Origin: Mageeibacillus sp. UBA5770
GTDB taxonomy: Bacteria; Bacillota_A; Clostridia; Saccharofermentanales; Saccharofermentanaceae
Direction of reading: 5' to 3'
NCBI GenBank assembly: GCA_002418705.1
Contig: DIEQ01000016.1
Location: forward strand, 1 to 11,896
DNA length: 11,896 bases
This document shows, piece after piece, positions 7,748 to 11,896 of this stretch. The position numbers were made by a program, and so were the translations under genes. The number at the start of each line of letters is the position of its first letter. Positions within the stretch are counted from its first letter, which is position 1. A model generated the notes under the pieces. It saw only the letters and a list, made by a program, of their open reading frames with translations. It did not search any database and had not been told where the DNA came from.

Positions 7748-8665
7748 ATGTGGACATGCAGTGAAATCAAAAAAGAGGGTTGGGACAAACTACAAAAGTC
7801 TCTTGGCCCTGCAATACTTATTACACTCATTTTTATTATTTTGTCCGGAATATTCACCGGCACACAGCAGGCGATCAGTACACTCAAGACGATTATTCAG
7901 TATGATGGGGACTGGAGATCCATTTTTAACGAATCTCAGTTACAGACACTGAATACGTCACCACAGGTTCTGCTGCTCAGCCTTCTGCAGGGCGGCGTAA
8001 GATTTTTGAGTCTCATAGCAGCATTTCTTCTTGTTAATCCGCTGGGTGTCGGTTACACACGATGGTTTTTGACGAATAGGGAAACAGAAGAGCCTGCACC
8101 TTTTAACCTGCTGTTTTCACCGTTCCGTACCGGAAGTTACGGCGGAATTGTTGCAGGTACCGCCTGGGTAACCTTATGGACCTATCTGTGGAGCCTGGTT
8201 GCCGGATTGTGTTTCGTACCTCTGTACGGTGTCATGGTTGCCGCCGTTATTTCGATCGTATTTTCAGCCGGTATTTATACAGATTCGAGTGTGTCCATGA
8301 ACCAGGATGCACTGCTCCATAATTTTTTAAATGTCGGGACGGGTCTCATAATCGCATTTGTCCTTTTACTGATTCTGGGAACAGCAGGCTATCTTGCCAT
8401 TACGTTAAATCGCAAATACGCATATTTCTTTACTAATTATATATTAGCCGAAAATCCGAATTTCGGTGCTAAGAATGCTCTTGACTTGAGTAAGCGCATG
8501 ACTACCGGAATGAAGGGAAGACTCTTTCTGCTGGACCTGTCATTTATCGGTTGGTGGCTGCTGTCAATGCTGACATGTGGTATACTCGCACTGGGCGTTA
8601 TGCCATATACGTATTCAGCCTACACCGAGGTTTATCTCAGCCGAAAGAAAGAACTTCATATCTGA
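7748..8665 (+). CDS. DUF975 family integral membrane protein (second of tandem pair)
   Basis: A 305-residue paralogue of the preceding protein, likewise with five or six hydrophobic segments (about 19-37, 74-98, 137-175, 195-219 and 261-285). Shared features are MWTCSEIKK at the start, NPLGVGYTRWF near 98-107 (matching NPLSCGVIKWF in the first copy), LNRKYAYFF, and the block RMTTGMKGRLFLLDLSFIGWW to MPYTYSAYTEVY. The middle parts and the first extracellular or cytoplasmic loop differ clearly, so the duplication is old. AAGGGGG (7733-7739) lies eight bases before the ATG. No promoter is visible in the 45-base gap, so the pair is probably co-transcribed. The two may form a heteromer, which is inference. 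No clear terminator follows. Confidence 0.85.
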   Translation: MWTCSEIKKEGWDKLQKSLGPAILITLIFIILSGIFTGTQQAISTLKTIIQYDGDWRSIFNESQLQTLNTSPQVLLLSLLQGGVRFLSLIAAFLLVNPLGVGYTRWFLTNRETEEPAPFNLLFSPFRTGSYGGIVAGTAWVTLWTYLWSLVAGLCFVPLYGVMVAAVISIVFSAGIYTDSSVSMNQDALLHNFLNVGTGLIIAFVLLLILGTAGYLAITLNRKYAYFFTNYILAENPNFGAKNALDLSKRMTTGMKGRLFLLDLSFIGWWLLSMLTCGILALGVMPYTYSAYTEVYLSRKKELHI

Positions 8666-8733
8666 ATATTTGTTTTTTCGGATATTATTATCGAGTGTAA
8701 TTTTTACGAAGAATTGAATAAGGAGAATTTTCT

Positions 8734-10128
8734 ATGTCCGATGCTAAAAAATATGATGTCGCAATAATCGGTGCCGGTTTAGCCGGTATCTTTGCAGGTT
8801 ATGAGCTGACAAGCAAAAATACTGACCTTAAGGTTATAATCCTCGAGCAGGGAACGCCCATCGTTGAGCGGTCCTGCCCGATAATCAGCAAAAAAGTTGA
8901 CAGCTGCATTAACTGCAAACCGTGCGCCATTATGCGTGGATTTGGCGGAGCGGGCGCTTTTTCTGATGGTAAATTCAATTTTACAACGCAGTTTGGCGGA
9001 TGGCTGAATGATTACCTGTCCGACTCTGAAGTACTCGACCTTATTGATTATGTCGATTCGATTAATCAGCTTTTCGGGGCAACGGAAGATGTATTCTCAA
9101 CATCAACTCCTGCGGCAGATGTTATTCGCAGAAAAGCGATCAGTTATGACCTGCACCTCATGGATGCGAAATGCAAGCACCTCGGCACAGAACGTAACCG
9201 TGAGATTTTAATCAAGCAGGCGATGTGGCTTGACGAGCATCTTGATCTTTCGTGCAATACAAAAGTTCAGGAGATCGTACCCCTGCCGGACGGCTCATAT
9301 CACCTTGATACGACAATCGGTGCTATCGAATGTACATATCTGGTTGCAGCACCGGGAAGATCAGGTGCCGAATGGTTCTCTGAACAATGCCACAGGCTAA
9401 AACTTCCTATGATTAACAATCAGGTTGACATTGGTGTGCGGGTTGAACTGCCGGCGATTGTTTTCAAAGATATTACAGATGCGATGTATGAAGCTAAGCT
9501 GCTGTACAGGACAAGGCAGTATAAGGATGTCGTCCGCACATTCTGTATGAATCCGTACGGACATGTCGTTACTGAAAATACCGACGGTATTATCACAGTA
9601 AACGGACACAGCTATACAGATCCTGCACTGCGAAGTGAAAACACCAACTTTGCACTTCTTGTAAGCAACAAATTTACGACACCCTTCAATGAACCCTACC
9701 AGTACGGCAAGCGGATTGCATCACTTTCCAACATGCTCGGCGGCGGTATCATGGTACAGCGGTTCGGTGACCTGATCGACGGCCGCCGTACTAACTCGCA
9801 TCGTCTGCCTCAAGGGTTTGTAAGGCCTACGCTCGATGCGGTTCCGGGTGATCTTTCCCTTGTTCTTCCCAAGCGTCATCTAGACAACATCATTGAGATG
9901 ATTCAGGTGCTCGATAAACTGGCTCCCGGGACAGCCAACCAGGATACCCTGCTGTACGGCGTAGAGGTTAAGTTCTACAGTGCACGTCTCCGCCTGACAT
10001 CCGAACTCGAGACAATCCTGCCGAATTTCTTCGCTATCGGAGACGGCGCCGGCATTACACGAGGATTATCACAGGCCGGGGCGAGCGGCGTACAGTCGGC
10101 GCGTGCCATTCTAAAAAGGATGTCATAA
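8734..10128 (+). CDS. FAD-dependent oxidoreductase, COG2509-like, with Cys cluster
   Basis: A 464-residue flavoprotein of the uncharacterised FAD-dependent dehydrogenase type; the substrate is unknown. The N-terminal dinucleotide-binding fold is clear: DVAIIGAGLAGIFAGYEL (8-25) with GxGxxG, then an acidic residue at the end of strand two (ILEQG, E38). The second FAD contact is FFAIGDGAGITRGLSQAG near the C-terminus (about 432-449). Between them SCPI and CINCKPC place cysteines at 48, 58, 61 and 64, followed by GFGGAGAFSDGK, a stretch typical of this family. The C-x2-C-x2-C spacing with one further Cys could hold an iron-sulfur cluster or redox disulfides. No signal peptide or membrane span is seen, so it is cytoplasmic. 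AAGGAG eight bases before the ATG supports the start. It lies upstream of rpsO without an obvious terminator between, but its function probably has nothing to do with ribosomes. Confidence 0.88.
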   Translation: MSDAKKYDVAIIGAGLAGIFAGYELTSKNTDLKVIILEQGTPIVERSCPIISKKVDSCINCKPCAIMRGFGGAGAFSDGKFNFTTQFGGWLNDYLSDSEVLDLIDYVDSINQLFGATEDVFSTSTPAADVIRRKAISYDLHLMDAKCKHLGTERNREILIKQAMWLDEHLDLSCNTKVQEIVPLPDGSYHLDTTIGAIECTYLVAAPGRSGAEWFSEQCHRLKLPMINNQVDIGVRVELPAIVFKDITDAMYEAKLLYRTRQYKDVVRTFCMNPYGHVVTENTDGIITVNGHSYTDPALRSENTNFALLVSNKFTTPFNEPYQYGKRIASLSNMLGGGIMVQRFGDLIDGRRTNSHRLPQGFVRPTLDAVPGDLSLVLPKRHLDNIIEMIQVLDKLAPGTANQDTLLYGVEVKFYSARLRLTSELETILPNFFAIGDGAGITRGLSQAGASGVQSARAILKRMS

Positions 10129-10136
10129 AATATTTG

Positions 10137-10165
10137 TTTACATAATTGCGTTCGTATGATAAAAT
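10137..10165 (+). promoter_or_regulatory. rpsO promoter, extended -10 type
   Basis: TTTACA (10137-10142), a 17-base spacer ending in TGA, and TAAAAT (10160-10165): five of six matches at each hexamer plus a TGn extended -10. Transcription would start near 10172, giving a leader of about 75 bases before rpsO. Confidence 0.75.
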
Positions 10166-10189
10166 TTTTAAGTATTTTGCCGTGGTCAC

Positions 10190-10239
10190 AGTTTCTGGAT
10201 CGTCCGACCAGATACTTTGCTACAGGATAACGATGGAGG
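10190..10239 (+). promoter_or_regulatory. Candidate S15 autoregulatory leader (hairpin, possible pseudoknot)
   Basis: In the rpsO leader 10190-10198 pairs with 10208-10216 (eight base pairs and one T/T mismatch) around a nine-base loop. The loop bases ATCGT (10199-10203) are complementary to ACGAT (10230-10234), which touches the Shine-Dalgarno GGAGG (10235-10239). A pseudoknot at the ribosome binding site would resemble the known E. coli rpsO mechanism, where S15 represses its own translation. The five-base loop pairing could arise by chance, and loop 1 would be zero bases long unless a stem pair opens, so this is a candidate only. Confidence 0.4.
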
Positions 10240-10245
10240 TATATT

Positions 10246-10509
10246 ATGGACAAGGTTAACAAGGCTGAAATTATCAAGGAATATGGTCTTAAAGAGGGTG
10301 ACACCGGATCCCCGGAAGTTCAGATCGCTATTTTGACCGCACGCATCAACCACCTGACCGAGCACCTGAAGGCTCACAAGAATGACCACCATTCCAGAAG
10401 AGGACTTCTGATGATGGTTGGACAGAGAAGAGGCCTTCTTGATTATCTGGCCCGCATCGACGTAGAGCGCTACAGAACAGTTATTGCCAAGCTCGGTATC
10501 AGAAAGTAA
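10246..10509 (+). CDS. rpsO: 30S ribosomal protein S15
   Basis: S15 is a primary binding protein of the 30S subunit. It contacts the central domain of 16S rRNA and helps form a bridge to the 50S subunit. At 87 residues it is slightly shorter than the usual 88-89, through a shorter N-terminus. Family motifs are complete: [12 protein letters not shown] (17-28), then [20 protein letters not shown] (36-55), which holds the conserved His, Asp and Ser that read the rRNA, then QRRGLLDYL (60-68) and a basic end, KLGIRK. GGAGG six bases before the ATG is a strong site. It has its own promoter and a clear terminator 19 bases after its stop. Many bacteria place pnp next, as here. Confidence 0.98.
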   Translation: MDKVNKAEIIKEYGLKEGDTGSPEVQIAILTARINHLTEHLKAHKNDHHSRRGLLMMVGQRRGLLDYLARIDVERYRTVIAKLGIRK

Positions 10510-10528
10510 GCAGCATATATTTCAAGAG

Positions 10529-10556
10529 AGGTGAGCTTCACAGCTCACCTTTTTTT
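10529..10556 (+). terminator. Intrinsic terminator after rpsO
   Basis: A perfect nine-base stem AGGTGAGCT / AGCTCACCT (10529-10537 with 10542-10550) around the loop TCAC, followed at once by six further T (10551-10556). It is a classic Rho-independent terminator. Read-through into pnp is probably partial. Confidence 0.93.
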
Positions 10557-10586
10557 GAAATTTTATAGAATAAACCCCAAATTCGG

Positions 10587-10735
10587 TGACATAAGGTATA
10601 ATGTTACCAGTACAGCTACACAAAGTCATGAGATTGGGCCGTAGAGGGTAGGTTGATGAATCGTTCTTCAAAATATTGATAATTAGAACGATGCACGAAT
10701 CTACAAGCTACCGCCCTGGATGACTAAGGTATAAT
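10587..10735 (+). repeat. Duplicated TATAAT-containing motif bracketing the pnp leader
   Basis: TGACATAAGGTATAAT (10587-10602) and TGACTAAGGTATAAT (10721-10735) are identical apart from one inserted A. Each ends in a perfect -10 hexamer, but neither has a recognisable -35 at 16-18 bases. The first copy is the better candidate for the pnp promoter because it leaves a leader of about 150 bases; the second would leave a leader of only about 17 bases. They enclose the hairpin at 10625-10724. Confidence 0.6.
10625..10724 (+). other. Long imperfect stem-loop in the pnp leader
   Basis: Paired segments, outside to inside: GTCAT/ATGAC (10625-10629 with 10720-10724), GGGC/GCCC (10636-10639 with 10713-10716), GGTAG/CTACC (10647-10651 with 10708-10712), TTG/CAA (10653-10655 with 10704-10706) across a G/G mismatch, and ATCGTTCT/AGAACGAT (10660-10667 with 10685-10692). 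That is 25 base pairs over 100 bases, closed by a 17-base AT-rich loop. In E. coli and Streptomyces hairpins before pnp are cut by RNase III and serve control of PNPase. A similar role here is inferred, not shown. Confidence 0.55.
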
Positions 10736-10758
10736 TTTTTATTTCCAGGAGGTATTTT

Positions 10759-11896
10759 ATGGAAAAAATTTTTCAAATGACACTGGCCGGGCGTCCACTT
10801 ATCGTGGAAACCGGCAAACTCGCCCAGTTCGCCAATGGCTCGTGCCTGATTCGTTATGGTGAGACAGTCATTCTCTCATCAGCAACGGCTTCACTCTCAC
10901 CCAGGGACGGTATCGACTTTTTCCCTCTTTCCGTTGACTATGAAGAGAAGCAGTATGCAGTCGGCAAGGTTCCCGGCGGATACATCAAGCGTGAAGGAAG
11001 ACCTTCTGAGAAGGCAATTCTGACTTCCCGCGTAATTGACCGTCAGATTCGTCCTCTGTTTCCCAATGACCTGAGAAATGATGTTGTTGTAAACAACCTT
11101 GTCATGTCCGTTGATCAGGACTGCTCTCCTGAGATTGCCGCAATGATCGGAACCTCGATTGCAATCGCTACCTCTGACATTCCGTGGGCAGGTCCTACGG
11201 GCGGTATTGTTCTCGGCCTGATCGGCGATGAAGTTGTCATCAACCCGACGGAAGAACAGAGAGATGCTAGCCGCATGTATGTCACACTCGCCGGAACCAT
11301 GAAGAAGATCTGTATGGTTGAAGCCGGTGCCAATGAAGTTGAAGACGAGACAATGCTCGCTGCAATTGAAATCGGACACAAAACAATTCAGGAAATTGTC
11401 GAATTTGTTGCCGGCATCGTTGCTGAGATCGGCAAACCCAAATTCACCTATAAGTCTTCAGCCGTTCCGGAAGAAGTTTTTGCATACATCAAGGCATATG
11501 CCTGGGATGACATGAGGAAGGCTGTTCTTTCTGATGACAAGAGCGTTCGTGATTCACAGGTTGCCGTTCTTACAGAGAAGGTTAAGGCTTATCTCACTGA
11601 GACCAATGAAAGCTATCTTCCTTACGTCGGCGAATCCATTTATAAGCTTGAGAAGAAGGTTGTAAGAGATTACCTTTTCCGTGAACATATTCGTGTTGAC
11701 GGCCGTCCTCTTGACCAGATCCGTCCTCTTTCCTGCGATGTCGGAATCCTGCCCCGTGTTCACGGCACAGGCCTTTTCCAGCGCGGACAGACTCAGGTGC
11801 TTACTGCCTGTACGCTCGCGCCTCTTTCCAAGTCTCAGACACTTGATGGTATTGACGGCGATGATACCAAGCGCTATATGCATCACTACAACTTCC
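10759..11896 (+). CDS. pnp: Polynucleotide phosphorylase (3' end outside the window)
   Basis: PNPase degrades RNA 3' to 5' by phosphorolysis and can add tails in reverse; it is a cytoplasmic trimer. The first 379 residues are visible of roughly 700. The N-terminal RNase PH domain is intact, with PLSVDYEEKQYAVGKVPGGY (56-75), IKREGRPSEK and SRVIDRQIRPLF (90-101). A helical linker domain follows (about 220-305). The second RNase PH domain starts near REHIRVDGR (about 309-317) and continues through LFQRGQTQVL to YMHHYNF at the window edge. The active site of the second domain and the KH and S1 RNA-binding domains lie beyond the edge. AGGAGG six bases before the ATG fixes the start. A terminator and the structured leader separate it from rpsO, so it probably has its own promoter as well as read-through. 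Confidence 0.98.
   Translation, partial: MEKIFQMTLAGRPLIVETGKLAQFANGSCLIRYGETVILSSATASLSPRDGIDFFPLSVDYEEKQYAVGKVPGGYIKREGRPSEKAILTSRVIDRQIRPLFPNDLRNDVVVNNLVMSVDQDCSPEIAAMIGTSIAIATSDIPWAGPTGGIVLGLIGDEVVINPTEEQRDASRMYVTLAGTMKKICMVEAGANEVEDETMLAAIEIGHKTIQEIVEFVAGIVAEIGKPKFTYKSSAVPEEVFAYIKAYAWDDMRKAVLSDDKSVRDSQVAVLTEKVKAYLTETNESYLPYVGESIYKLEKKVVRDYLFREHIRVDGRPLDQIRPLSCDVGILPRVHGTGLFQRGQTQVLTACTLAPLSKSQTLDGIDGDDTKRYMHHYNF

Noticed and set aside
8665..8686. Possible terminator after the second DUF975 gene (AATATTTG, six T, CGGATATT)
   Set aside because: The stem is AT-rich with two G-U pairs, and the T run is in the loop, not after the stem. It is too weak to call.
503..10311. GGATCC occurs nine times (503, 729, 3824, 4403, 4655, 5310, 6085, 6411, 10306) against about three expected
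   Set aside because: All but the copy at 5310 lie in coding sequence, where codon preference such as GGA followed by TCC can explain them; one window cannot show a real genome-wide excess.

Overview
The window looks like chromosomal core DNA of a Bacillota (Firmicute) bacterium of intermediate GC, probably an anaerobe of the Clostridia or Erysipelotrichia type. This rests on a ClpE-like zinc-finger Clp ATPase, DUF975 membrane proteins, an argJ of bifunctional type, strong AGGAGG-like ribosome binding sites and the rpsO-pnp order. The genus cannot be told from the sequence alone. Genes are tightly packed and no gap without a gene exceeds 300 bases (the longest is the 249-base rpsO-pnp spacer). 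I see no tRNA, rRNA, CRISPR array, insertion sequence or phage gene.

Left part (1-5293, + strand): the 3' part of uvrA (excision repair), overlapping by ATGA a Clp/Hsp100 unfoldase with an N-terminal C4 zinc finger, then a 61-residue membrane protein with a doubled ribosome binding site. This is probably one transcript joining DNA repair with protein quality control. It ends at a 38-base near-perfect palindrome (5341-5378), which also serves as terminator for the convergent argJ gene. A 16-base direct repeat with one mismatch brackets that palindrome.

Middle (5416-8665): argJ on the minus strand stands alone, with no other arginine gene in view. It diverges from a tandem pair of paralogous DUF975 polytopic membrane proteins. 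The divergent spacer holds two identical 11-base promoter cores in inverted orientation (6684-6694 and 6737-6747).

Right part (8734-11896, + strand): a FAD-dependent oxidoreductase of the COG2509 type with a four-cysteine cluster, then rpsO (ribosomal protein S15) and the first half of pnp (polynucleotide phosphorylase). rpsO has a good extended -10 promoter and a leader that can fold into a hairpin whose loop complements the bases just before the Shine-Dalgarno. This suggests S15 autoregulation. A textbook terminator follows rpsO. The 249-base spacer then contains a 100-base imperfect hairpin bracketed by two near-identical copies of a TATAAT-containing motif, probably a pnp promoter and a processed leader.

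The protein-coding genes are ordinary families. The most interesting signals are non-coding: the rpsO leader, the pnp leader with its duplicated motif, and the repeat-flanked palindrome. No clearly new defence or mobile system is visible.
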